A stretch of 21,040 bases of DNA from Betaproteobacteria bacterium (GTDB lineage Bacteria; Pseudomonadota; Gammaproteobacteria; Burkholderiales; SG8-41): contig JANXRI010000181.1 in assembly GCA_025353085.1 (NCBI GenBank), positions 1 through 21,040 on the forward strand. Direction: 5' to 3'. Position 1 is the stretch's first letter. The number at the start of each line of letters is the position of its first letter. The translations under genes were made by a program, and so were the position numbers. This document shows, piece after piece, positions 13,487 through 21,040 of this stretch. The notes under the pieces were generated by a model. The model made no database searches and was not told the origin of the DNA. It saw nothing but the letters and a program-made list of their open reading frames with translations.

Positions 13487-13532
13487 CGGTGTTTTTACTC
13501 CTGCATATCTTGTTGGCTCAGGCGTCGGTGCA

Positions 13533-14852
13533 ATGTCGGAGTTGAACTCAAATCTCCCACCGAAGGGATGCGGAAATAGTTGCCAATCGGCGGAGTCAAT
13601 TGAGGAACTGAATCGCACATGCTACTGCCTCAGTCTCGACGAGGCAGCATTGAAGCGCGGGCTAGCAACTGAACTGGGTGAGCGCGGCCTGTCCCCTGCA
13701 CTGGTCGAAACCCATCCGCATCTCTTCGCATCGGTGCCAATGTTCGTCTCACGCGGGCACGTCGAACGTATGGCGGGTGTCATTAGCGCGGTGGAAGCAG
13801 TCGTCGCGACGCCGCATTTCCGTGGCGCGGCGCTGGCGTGGGCCCCCGCTATCGCGGGCTTTGCGCCGGGTTCGCCCGGCGGTCTTTTGGGATACGACTT
13901 TCACTTGTCCGTCACCGGGCCGCAACTTATAGAGGTCAATACTAATCCGGGCGGCGCGCTCCTCAACGCAGTTCAAGCACGCGCGCACCGGTCTTGTTGC
14001 GCAGATGCGGCCGGGTTCGCGATGGCGCCAATGGAGGCCGCCGCCATCGAGGCAGCGCTGTTCGAGGTCTTCATGACGGAATGGCGCCTGCAGGGCAGGG
14101 ACGTTGCGCTTAAGTCAGTGGCGATAGTCGACGAGGCGCCGGAGCAGCAGTATCTGTACCCCGAGTTCCTTATGTACAGGCAACTATTCAGCCGTCACGG
14201 TATCGAAGCGACGATTTGCGATCCGCGCGAGCTCGTGCGGGAAGACGGGCGATTGCGCAATCGAAACGGGCCTATTGATTTCGTTTACAACCGGCTGACG
14301 GATTTCGCACTCGAGCAGCCTGCTCAGGCGGCACTCAAGCTCGCGTATCTCGCCCGCGAAGTTGTCGTGAGCCCTCATCCTCACGCGCATGCGCTTTATG
14401 CGGATAAGCGCAACCTCACATTATTCTGCAACGAGACATTCTTGCGCACCACGGGTGTCGCCGATGACACGATTTCCACGCTGCTCGCCGCGATTCCTCG
14501 CACGCAGATCGTGACGGCCGGGAACAGAGATGAATTGTGGGAAAGGCGGCGTGAGCTTTTCTTCAAACCCGCCGCCGGCTATGGCAGCAAGGCCGCCTAC
14601 CGCGGCGGCAAGCTCACTAAGCGCGTGTGGGAAGAAATGACAAAGACTACATACGTTGCGCAATCGCTTGTCGCACCCAGCGAGCGTTACGTTGCAGATA
14701 CATCAACCGCGACGGCGCTCAAAGCCGATATTCGCAACTATGCCTACGCCGGGGTGGTGAAGCTCGTCGCGGCGCGCTTGTATCAGGGACAGACCACAAA
14801 CTTCCGCACCCGCGGAGGAGGTTTTGCTCCGGTATTTACGGAAATGCTTTGA
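13533..14852 (+). CDS. Putative circularly permuted ATP-grasp enzyme
   Basis: The 439-residue protein has features of a permuted ATP-grasp fold. Residues 129-141 contain LIEVNTNPGG, with the Glu/Asn pair typical of Mg-ATP sites. The C-terminal third has FFKPAAGYGSKAAYRGG around Lys345 (nucleotide-binding strand and Gly-rich loop), TTYVAQSLVAP, a strand-rich ADIRNYAYAGVVKLVAARLYQG, and a final TRGGGFAPVF. ATP-grasp enzymes join a carboxylate to an amine or thiol using ATP; the substrate is unknown. The N-terminus is Cys-rich (CGNSCQS, RTCYCLS). ATG 13533 is used because the frame upstream overlaps the DUF6691 gene and holds no better start; the ribosome site is weak. The fold call is by motif pattern only. 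Confidence 0.66.
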   Translation: MSELNSNLPPKGCGNSCQSAESIEELNRTCYCLSLDEAALKRGLATELGERGLSPALVETHPHLFASVPMFVSRGHVERMAGVISAVEAVVATPHFRGAALAWAPAIAGFAPGSPGGLLGYDFHLSVTGPQLIEVNTNPGGALLNAVQARAHRSCCADAAGFAMAPMEAAAIEAALFEVFMTEWRLQGRDVALKSVAIVDEAPEQQYLYPEFLMYRQLFSRHGIEATICDPRELVREDGRLRNRNGPIDFVYNRLTDFALEQPAQAALKLAYLAREVVVSPHPHAHALYADKRNLTLFCNETFLRTTGVADDTISTLLAAIPRTQIVTAGNRDELWERRRELFFKPAAGYGSKAAYRGGKLTKRVWEEMTKTTYVAQSLVAPSERYVADTSTATALKADIRNYAYAGVVKLVAARLYQGQTTNFRTRGGGFAPVFTEML

Positions 14853-14981
14853 CTTCAGTACGAGAGCAGGAATTTGTTCCTTCGCGCCATCAAGCGGCAA
14901 TGGTCCACGATCGCGACGTTAAGCTACAACGGGCGCGCGCTGCGCGTGCATCATCTGTCGATGGATTCTCGTGAGAAATAA

Positions 14982-17447
14982 GTGACCGCACCATCTCATC
15001 AAGGCCTCAGCAACACTGAGGCAAAAAGCCGCCTTGCCGCTGATGGGCCTAATGCGCTGCCGAACACGGGCCGTCGCGGCACCGCTGCCATTGCGTTCGA
15101 GGTTGTGCGCGAGCCGATGTTTCTGCTGCTCGTTGCGGGTGCCGTTGTTTATCTTTTGCTGGGCGACGTCCGCGAAGCACTGGTTCTTTCGGCGTCGATC
15201 CTGGTGGTCATGGCAATCACCGTCGCGCAGGAGCGCAAATCCGAACGTGCAATCGAAGCGTTGCGCGATCTGTCGAGCCCGCGCGCATTGGTGATTCGTG
15301 ACGGCGCGTCGCTGCGGGTGGCGGGCGCCGAAGTCGTGCGCGGAGATCTGATGATGCTGGCTGAAGGCGACCGCGTGCCCGCCGATGCGCGCATCGTCGC
15401 GGCGAACGACCTGATACTCGATGAGTCCCTGCTTACCGGGGAGTCGATGCCAGTGGAGAAGCGGCCGGAAATGCCGGTTTACTCGGGTACGCTGGTCGTG
15501 AAGGGACAGGGTCGTGCCGAAGTGACCGCCACGGGACCCCGTACCGAATTCGGGCGCATCGGCCAGTCGCTCGTTTCGCTCGACACCGACAAAACGCGGC
15601 TGCAGCGCGAGATCGCGCGCATCGTCAAGGTCGTCGCCCTGTTCGCGCTGGCGCTGTGCCTGCTGCTTGCCGCGTACTATATTGTGACGCGCGGCGACTG
15701 GCTGGCGGGAATCCTCGCCGGCATCACGCTCGCCATGGCGATCCTGCCGGAGGAGTTCCCGGTCGTACTCACCGTGTTTCTCGCGCTCGGCGCGTGGCGC
15801 ATCGGGCGGCATGGCGTGCTCACCCGCCGGATGCCCGCGATCGAGGCGCTCGGCGCCGCCACAGTGCTATGCGTGGACAAAACCGGCACGCTCACCGAAA
15901 ACCGCATGGCAGTGGCGCACACATTTGTCGCCGCCGGCGACGCGGCACGCGTGCTCGAAACCGCGGCGCTCGCCTGCGAGCTCGATCCGTTTGATCCGAT
16001 GGAGCGGGCGATCGTCTCCGCGGCCCCGGGGTCTGCGGAGATGCTGCGCCGAACCTGGACACTCGAGCACGACTACCCGTTCACGCCCGAATTTCTCGCC
16101 GTGTGTCACGCGTGGCGCGGGCCAGCGGGCGAACGGCGCGTCGCCATCAAAGGCGCGCCGGAAACGGTTCTCGCGTTGTGCCGTCTGAATCCGGAGAGCG
16201 CCCGGATCGCCATGAATGAGATCGAAAGCGCGAGCGGAAACGGCCTGCGGCTGCTGGCGATCGCTGAAGCGTCGTGGGACAGCACGGACCTGCCGGAAGA
16301 TCCGCGCGATTACCGGTTCGCCTGGCGCGGATTCGTCGCACTTGCCGATCCATTGCGCGCAGGCGTGCCGGAAGCCATCGCGCAGTGCCGCCGCGCCGGC
16401 ATACGCGTGGTCATGATCACGGGAGACCATCCGGGCACGGCGCTCGCGATCGCGCGCCAGGCGGGCATCGCGACAGAAGGCGGCGCGCTGACCGGAGAGC
16501 AAATTGCAGCGATGGATGACGCTGCGCTCGCGCGTGCGGTGCGCAGCATCGATGTTTTCGCGCGTATCCGGCCCGAGCAGAAGCTGAAGCTCATTACTGC
16601 TTATAAGGCCGACGGCGAGATCGTGGCGATGACCGGCGACGGCGTGAATGACGCGCCGGCCCTGAAGGCCGCGCATATCGGCGTGGCGATGGGCCGGCGC
16701 GGTACCGACGTTGCGCGCGAGGCATCGGCGCTGGTGCTGCTGGAGGATGACTTTCAGTCGATCGTCGTCGCCGTGCGTCTCGGCAGGCGTATTTACGAAA
16801 ACATCCGCAATGCCATGCGCTATCTCCTCGCGGTGCACGTGCCAATTGCCGGCATGGCATTCGTGCCGCTCGTCTTCGGCTGGCCGGTGTTTCTGTACCC
16901 GGTGCACATCGTGTTCCTCGAGTTCGTGATCGACCCCGCATGCTCGATCGTGTTCGAGGCGGAGAAAACCGAGGATGGCGTGATGCTGCGCCCGCCGCGC
17001 GATTCGCAGGAGCCGCTGTTCAGCCTGCGAATGCTCGGTGTCAGCCTGTTGCTCGGCACGTCGGTGCTGGTGTCCATTTGTCTTGCGTTCTGGTGGGTGG
17101 TGGAACAGGGTCTCGCCAGCGGAGAGGTGCGCTCGTTCGGCTTTGCCGCGATCGTATTCGGCAATCTCGCGATGATCCACGCAACCCGCTCCCGCGATCG
17201 CGTGATTCTCGACATGCTGCGATCCCCGAACCCCGCGCTGTGGTGGGTAACGGGGGGCACGCTGGTGGCGCTCGCGATTTCGATTTATGTCCCGCCGGTC
17301 GCCGACATGTTCCGCTTCGCCCCGCTTCCGGCTGGTTATCTTGCGGCCGCGGCCGCTGCCGGCGTCGTGGGCATACTCTGGTACGAGGTCTACAAGTTTC
17401 GGCGTCCGCGCGCCGGCAAGACAGTACACGGCACACCGGTGGTCTGA
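14982..17447 (+). CDS. P2-like cation-transporting P-type ATPase
   Basis: An 821-residue ATPase with an N-terminal cation ATPase domain (GLSNTEAKSRLAADGPNALP), actuator motif TGES (152-155), DKTGT with phosphorylated Asp299, and GDGVND (552-557). Membrane helix 4 has PEEFP (256-260), unlike the CPx motifs of the other two pumps, placing it among P2-type pumps related to Ca2+ ATPases. Helix 6 reads HIVFLEFVIDPACSIVFEAE, where Ca2+ pumps usually have an N-x-x-T-D pattern, so the cation is uncertain. The start is GTG 14982; an in-frame TAA sits directly before it, so no earlier start exists. The ribosome site (GTGAGA) is weak. It may be co-transcribed with the ATP-grasp gene 129 bases upstream. 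Confidence 0.92.
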   Translation: MTAPSHQGLSNTEAKSRLAADGPNALPNTGRRGTAAIAFEVVREPMFLLLVAGAVVYLLLGDVREALVLSASILVVMAITVAQERKSERAIEALRDLSSPRALVIRDGASLRVAGAEVVRGDLMMLAEGDRVPADARIVAANDLILDESLLTGESMPVEKRPEMPVYSGTLVVKGQGRAEVTATGPRTEFGRIGQSLVSLDTDKTRLQREIARIVKVVALFALALCLLLAAYYIVTRGDWLAGILAGITLAMAILPEEFPVVLTVFLALGAWRIGRHGVLTRRMPAIEALGAATVLCVDKTGTLTENRMAVAHTFVAAGDAARVLETAALACELDPFDPMERAIVSAAPGSAEMLRRTWTLEHDYPFTPEFLAVCHAWRGPAGERRVAIKGAPETVLALCRLNPESARIAMNEIESASGNGLRLLAIAEASWDSTDLPEDPRDYRFAWRGFVALADPLRAGVPEAIAQCRRAGIRVVMITGDHPGTALAIARQAGIATEGGALTGEQIAAMDDAALARAVRSIDVFARIRPEQKLKLITAYKADGEIVAMTGDGVNDAPALKAAHIGVAMGRRGTDVAREASALVLLEDDFQSIVVAVRLGRRIYENIRNAMRYLLAVHVPIAGMAFVPLVFGWPVFLYPVHIVFLEFVIDPACSIVFEAEKTEDGVMLRPPRDSQEPLFSLRMLGVSLLLGTSVLVSICLAFWWVVEQGLASGEVRSFGFAAIVFGNLAMIHATRSRDRVILDMLRSPNPALWWVTGGTLVALAISIYVPPVADMFRFAPLPAGYLAAAAAAGVVGILWYEVYKFRRPRAGKTVHGTPVV

Positions 17448-17499
17448 GTGGGCTACTTGATGGCATCCATCCTCATGGCCTAAGTTTTGAACTCGAAAC

Positions 17500-18249
17500 G
17501 TGAACGCCATAGAGATCAAGCAGTTCTTGCAACGCCGTTTTTCCGGGCAGTATTCGTTCGTACGTGCGCGGCTATCGACAACGGGCGTCTTTGGTCTGCA
17601 CCTCACAATTGGCATCGTAGTCCTGGTCGGGGCAGCGTGGGTGTTCGGCGGTATATCCGAGGACCTGATCACGCGCGACCCGCTTATCGTGGTCGATGCA
17701 TTCATCTCGGAATGGTTTCGTTCCCGTGCAAATCCTCGTTTTACAACGGGCATGCAGTTCGCGTCGGCGCTTGCGTCGACCACTACCGTTGTCATTTTAT
17801 CCGCGCTCATGGGCTGCGTTTTGGTATGGAAGCGGCTGTGGTCCTGGCTGTTGGCGCTGGTGTTAGCCGTTGCCGGGGGCATACTCCTCAACAGCCTGTT
17901 GAAAAATTTGTTCGGCAGAGCAAGACCGGGGTGGGCGGATCCGCTAATGGCGCTCACTGACGCCGGTTTTCCCAGCGGGCACACGATGATGGCAACGATA
18001 ATTTATGGTTTTATGGCGGTCTGGCTCGTATTGAGAATCGCCTCGTGGCGCTGGCGATTTTTTATTATAAGCCTGGCGATTTTGCTGATTTTACTGGTCG
18101 CGCTTAGCCGGATGTATCTGGGCGCGCACTACCTGAGCGATGTGATGGCCGCAGTGGCAGCAGGCGCAGCGTGGCTTGCGCTATGCCTGACCTCCGTAGA
18201 AACATGGCGCCGCCATCGCGGCTTGGTGTCGTCCGGGCGCCGGCGGTGA
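17500..18249 (+). CDS. PAP2 family membrane phosphatase
   Basis: A 249-residue protein with about six membrane segments and all three PAP2 motifs: KNLFGRARP (135-143), FPSGH (157-161) and SRMYLGAHYLSD (203-214), with catalytic His161 and His210. These enzymes dephosphorylate lipid phosphates such as phosphatidic acid or undecaprenyl pyrophosphate on the outer face of the inner membrane. Start GTG 17500 is the only candidate, since an in-frame TGA lies at 17488; the ribosome site is not obvious. It is 52 bases after the P2 ATPase gene. The substrate is not readable; envelope lipid recycling is a reasonable inference. Confidence 0.93.
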   Translation: MNAIEIKQFLQRRFSGQYSFVRARLSTTGVFGLHLTIGIVVLVGAAWVFGGISEDLITRDPLIVVDAFISEWFRSRANPRFTTGMQFASALASTTTVVILSALMGCVLVWKRLWSWLLALVLAVAGGILLNSLLKNLFGRARPGWADPLMALTDAGFPSGHTMMATIIYGFMAVWLVLRIASWRWRFFIISLAILLILLVALSRMYLGAHYLSDVMAAVAAGAAWLALCLTSVETWRRHRGLVSSGRRR

Positions 18250-18315
18250 GCGGATAATATTTGTTCGACTGTAAACAATGACAATGCAATTTAAAAAATG
18301 AATCGAGGCAAGACG

Positions 18316-20628
18316 ATGGCAAAAGATCCCGTATGTGGCATGCAGGTCGACGAGCAGACCGCCAAACGCGTCAGTGAATTCGCTGGAATCAAGTATTACT
18401 TTTGCTCCGACGGATGCAAGAAGAAATTTGAGGCCAACCCGGCCACCTATCTGGGCGCGCCGTCTGCGGCGGCGGCGATGGGGCACTCGCATCACTCTGC
18501 ATCGACGCCGCCGCAAGGGGCGGTTTACACCTGCCCTATGCATCCGGAGATACGCCAGGCGGGTCCGGGCAACTGCCCGAAGTGCGGCATGGCGCTCGAA
18601 CCGCTGTTAGCTACCGCAACTGAAGACACCTCTGAACTGCAGGACATGACGCGGCGTTTCTGGATCAGCGTCGTGCTGACGCTGCCGCTGCTCGTGATCA
18701 CCATGAGCGAATTTGTACCGGGGCTCAATCTGCATCACATGCTGAGCCCCGATGCTTTCAACTGGATGCAGGCCGCACTGGCGACACCGGTCGTGCTGTG
18801 GGGCGGTTGGCCCTTCTTCGTGCGCGCCTGGGCATCTTTTAAAACTTGGAATCTCAATATGTTCAGCCTGATCGGAATAGGCACGGCGGCCGCCTATTTG
18901 TTCAGCCTCGCCGGCCTGCTGTTTCCCGCGCTGTTGCCGGAAGCATTCAAGATGGACGGCATGGTTCCGTTGTACTTCGAGGCAGCCGCGGTCATAGTCG
19001 CTCTCGTGCTAATGGGCCAGGTACTCGAACTGCGCGCGCGCTCGCAGACCAACAGCGCAATCAAATCACTGCTCGCGCTCGCGCCGAACACCGCTATCCG
19101 CGTGACCTCCGGCGGCAATGAAGAAGAGGTGCCGCTCGCCGACGTTCACGTCGGCGATATTCTGCGCGTGAAACCCGGGACGAAAGTGCCGGTGGATGGT
19201 GAAGTCACCGAGGGCAGGTCGAATATCGATGAGTCGATGATCACCGGCGAGCCAATCCCGGCCGCAAAGCAAACGGGCAGCAAGGTGACAGCGGGTACCG
19301 TCAACCAGCTCGGCTCGTTCCTGTTGCGCGCGGAAAAAGTCGGCGCTGATACTTTGCTTTCCCAGATCGTGCACATGGTGAATGAAGCGAGCCGCTCGCG
19401 CGCGCCGATTCAAAAGCTGGCGGATAAAGTGTCCGGCTGGTTCGTTCCCGGCGTCATCGCGTCCGCGGTGCTTGCCTTCGCGGTGTGGGCCCTGATCGGC
19501 CCGGCGCCGGCGCTGGCCAATGCGCTGGTCGTCGCAGTATCCGTTCTCATCATCGCCTGTCCCTGCGCGCTGGGATTGGCTACGCCGATTTCAATCATGG
19601 TGGGGATCGGTCGCGGAGCGGGAGAAGGCGTGCTGATCAAGGATGCCGAAGCGCTCGAACTCATGGAGAAAGTCGACACGCTGGTAATCGACAAGACCGG
19701 CACGCTCACCGAGGGTGCGCCCAAAGTGCAGTCAGTGATTGCGGCGGCCGGTTTCACTGACGCCGATGTACTCGCGCATGCCGCCGCGCTGGAGAGATTG
19801 AGCGAGCATCCCCTGGCGCAAGCCATCGTGAATTATGCGCAGGAGCAAAAATCCGCGCTGCCACCGGCCGAGCAGTTCGAGTCGGTGACCGGCAAAGGCG
19901 TGCGCGGCCACATCGGTGGCAAACTGACCTTGCTCGGCAATCGGCGGCTGATGCAGGAAGCGGGCATCGATGCCGCGCCCGTCGAGGTTGAAGCGCAGCG
20001 CCTGCGTGAACTCGGCCAGACCGTTATGTATGTTGGTATCGATAACCGGTTGGCCGGCCTCATCAGCGTTGCCGATCCGATCAAAGCCACCACGTTGGAG
20101 GCAATCAGCCAACTGCGCGCATCGGGTCTGCGCATCGTCGTGCTCACCGGCGACAATGCCACGACGGCAGCAGCCGTGGCCAAACAACTGGGGCTCGAAG
20201 AGGTCAAGGCCGAAGTCATGCCGGAGGATAAATATAAAGAAGTAATAGCGCTGCAACAGCAGGGTCGGATCGTTGCGATGGCCGGCGATGGCGTCAACGA
20301 TGCGCCGGCGCTGGCTGCGGCGAATGTCGGCATCGCGATGGGCACCGGCACCGACGTGGCGATGAATAGCGCGCGGGTGGTCCTCGTGAAAGGCGATTTG
20401 CGTGGCATCGCCAAAGCGCGGCTCTTGAGTCAGAGCACGATGAAGAACATTCGCCAGAACCTATTCTTCGCTTTCGTCTACAACTTCCTCGGCGTGCCGG
20501 TCGCGATGGGCGTGCTGTATCCGTTCTTCGGAATTTTGCTGAGTCCGATGATTGCGAGTGCGGCGATGAGCCTGAGTTCCGTGTCGGTGATTGGCAACGC
20601 GCTGCGGCTCAAGAAGGCAACGGTTTAG
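18316..20628 (+). CDS. copA: Cu(I)-type P1B ATPase with YHS and heavy-metal-binding domains
   Basis: A 770-residue ATPase. Residues 4-47 are a YHS domain (DPVCGMQVDE; Cys7, Cys30, Cys34) and about 70-100 a heavy-metal-binding domain (YTCPMHPEIRQAGPGNCPKCGM), in place of an HMA domain. The pump has TGEP (310-313), CPC (415-417) in ACPCALGLATP, DKTGT with Asp459, the SEHPLA element, GDGVND (657-662), and YN (722-723) and MSLSS (751-755) in the last helices: the full Cu(I)/Ag(I) set of P1B-1 pumps. It therefore should export Cu(I) or Ag(I) from the cytoplasm. ATG 18316 is preferred because GAGGCAAG precedes it and families start MxxDPVCGM; ATG 18298 is in frame but lacks a ribosome site. Confidence 0.95.
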   Translation: MAKDPVCGMQVDEQTAKRVSEFAGIKYYFCSDGCKKKFEANPATYLGAPSAAAAMGHSHHSASTPPQGAVYTCPMHPEIRQAGPGNCPKCGMALEPLLATATEDTSELQDMTRRFWISVVLTLPLLVITMSEFVPGLNLHHMLSPDAFNWMQAALATPVVLWGGWPFFVRAWASFKTWNLNMFSLIGIGTAAAYLFSLAGLLFPALLPEAFKMDGMVPLYFEAAAVIVALVLMGQVLELRARSQTNSAIKSLLALAPNTAIRVTSGGNEEEVPLADVHVGDILRVKPGTKVPVDGEVTEGRSNIDESMITGEPIPAAKQTGSKVTAGTVNQLGSFLLRAEKVGADTLLSQIVHMVNEASRSRAPIQKLADKVSGWFVPGVIASAVLAFAVWALIGPAPALANALVVAVSVLIIACPCALGLATPISIMVGIGRGAGEGVLIKDAEALELMEKVDTLVIDKTGTLTEGAPKVQSVIAAAGFTDADVLAHAAALERLSEHPLAQAIVNYAQEQKSALPPAEQFESVTGKGVRGHIGGKLTLLGNRRLMQEAGIDAAPVEVEAQRLRELGQTVMYVGIDNRLAGLISVADPIKATTLEAISQLRASGLRIVVLTGDNATTAAAVAKQLGLEEVKAEVMPEDKYKEVIALQQQGRIVAMAGDGVNDAPALAAANVGIAMGTGTDVAMNSARVVLVKGDLRGIAKARLLSQSTMKNIRQNLFFAFVYNFLGVPVAMGVLYPFFGILLSPMIASAAMSLSSVSVIGNALRLKKATV

Positions 20629-20719
20629 AAATGTTTTTGACTCATTCGCGACAGCGAGTAATTTGGTCCGGCGCAATGCCCGCAGGTTATTGCGCCCTAC
20701 TATTTCTGTTTACGCTCCT

Positions 20720-20760
20720 CCCCCTTGCCGCGAGGCGAATCCCCTTGGGGGACAAGGGGG
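20720..20760. repeat. Nested hairpin downstream of the CPC ATPase gene
   Basis: An 8-bp inverted repeat (CCCCCTTG at 20720-20727, CAAGGGGG at 20753-20760) encloses a second hairpin (TCCCC at 20740-20744, GGGGA at 20748-20752, 3-base loop). Flanking CTCCT and AGGAG could extend pairing with gaps. It begins about 90 bases after the ATPase stop. There is no T-run right after it, so a classical Rho-independent terminator is not clear; a repeat-family element or RNA-stabilising structure is as likely. Confidence 0.5.
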
Positions 20761-20847
20761 ACGACAGGAGTACCAGACCAAAGTAGAGTTTTCCTTTTTT
20801 GCTTCAGTCAATCGCAGAGTTGGACTGAGGTTTGATCGGTCATCCAA

Positions 20848-20936
20848 GTGGCAGATGTGGGTGCGGTCTTTTCGGTGTCAGACTCGGGGGCTGGTTTCAA
20901 TCATCTCAATCTCCGGGTGGCAGACCCGGGGCTGGT
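20848..20936. repeat. Three degenerate copies of a ~20-base direct repeat
   Basis: Copies start at 20848, 20875 and 20917. The consensus is roughly GTGGCAGA, two or three variable bases, a G-run, then a (G)CTGGT or GCGGT end. Copies two and three match best, differing by two substitutions and one extra G. Spacing is uneven (27 and 42 bases), so this is not a CRISPR or iteron array. No coding signal overlaps it. It may be part of a dispersed intergenic repeat. Confidence 0.45.
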
Positions 20937-21040
20937 CACTTTCTCTTGTCCCGCCAAGAGACAAGTAACCAAAGAGAAGGCGGCCCCAGCGAGACGTCCC
21001 CTAACGGGGATTCCCTGCGCTGCTCGCCCTGAAAAGCGGC
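20937..21040. repeat. Probable dispersed intergenic repeat, cut by the window end
   Basis: A non-coding stretch with two short hairpins: CTCTTG/CAAGAG (20943-20948 with 20955-20960) and TCCCC/GGGGA (20997-21001 with 21006-21010). The text around AAGTAACCAAAGAGAAGG resembles an intergenic repeat that I recall from many beta- and gammaproteobacterial genomes, where it is often mis-annotated as short hypothetical proteins. The identification is from memory and needs a genome search. Short ORFs crossing it have no ribosome site or protein-like composition, so none is called. Confidence 0.45.

Noticed and set aside
13287..13532. In-frame upstream extension of the ATP-grasp-like ORF
   Set aside because: It overlaps the DUF6691 gene in another frame and its translation has no family features; the gene is started at ATG 13533.
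15867..17984. 705-codon ORF on the minus strand
   Set aside because: It is antisense to the P2 ATPase and PAP2 genes, rich in Arg, His and Ala as expected of a GC-rich shadow frame, and shows no domain.
18250..18300. Promoter for the CPC ATPase at the GATAAT-like box near 18253
   Set aside because: The nearest -35-like hexamer (TTGGTG) is about 24 bases away, too far for a normal sigma-70 promoter; no metal-regulator palindrome is evident.
20848..20936. CRISPR array
   Set aside because: Only three degenerate copies with unequal spacing and no cas genes.
20591..20968. 125-codon ORF past the ATPase gene
   Set aside because: It starts inside the ATPase gene in another frame and runs through repeat DNA; composition is not protein-like.

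Overview
The window is about 21 kb of moderately high-GC DNA. Every gene I can support lies on the + strand, often with short gaps or overlapping start and stop codons, so it reads as a few long polycistronic blocks. The families (DUF2933, YHS, DUF5676, paired YeeE/YedE proteins, PPK2, P1B ATPases) and the GC-rich third positions fit a proteobacterium, most likely a betaproteobacterium. That placement is inference from family content; there is no rRNA or tRNA to confirm it. I see no transposase, integrase, CRISPR array or replication gene.

Layout. 1-1.2 kb: the tail of a Met-rich exported protein, a 56-residue orphan ORF and a universal stress protein. 1.2-2.2 kb: a DUF2933 His-rich membrane protein overlapping an isoprenylcysteine methyltransferase-like protein. 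2.2-4.2 kb: LemA lipoprotein plus two TPM-domain proteins, the first broken by an in-frame amber codon. 4.2-4.6 kb: a poorly coding, possibly decayed stretch. 4.6-8.1 kb: an HMA metal-binding protein with an apparently frameshifted start, a PPK2 polyphosphate kinase, and a P1B ATPase whose metal motif is CPD and whose N-terminal HMA-like domain has no CxxC. 8.1-10.6 kb: an SRPBCC protein, an MFS transporter, a dubious small ORF and a membrane protein, linked by ATGA overlaps. 10.6-12.5 kb: a YHS protein, a DUF5676-like protein, a lycopene-cyclase-domain-like membrane protein and a small exported protein. 12.6-13.5 kb: a YeeE/YedE pair. 13.5-18.2 kb: a putative circularly permuted ATP-grasp enzyme, a P2-like cation ATPase and a PAP2 phosphatase. 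18.3-20.6 kb: a Cu(I)-type CPC ATPase carrying YHS and heavy-metal-binding domains. 20.6-21.04 kb: non-coding DNA with hairpins and repeats.

The simplest reading is an accessory metal (copper) and envelope stress island. Two P1B ATPases would export metal; the HMA, YHS, Met-rich and His-rich proteins would bind or pass it on; PPK2 could link polyphosphate to ATP supply beside the CPD ATPase; TPM, LemA, PAP2 and USP genes would serve envelope or general stress. Several lesions (amber stop at 3524, frameshift near 4608, mixed frames at 9.9-10.1 kb, weak coding at 4.2-4.6 kb) point either to decay of parts of the island or to sequence errors. Reads would decide between these.
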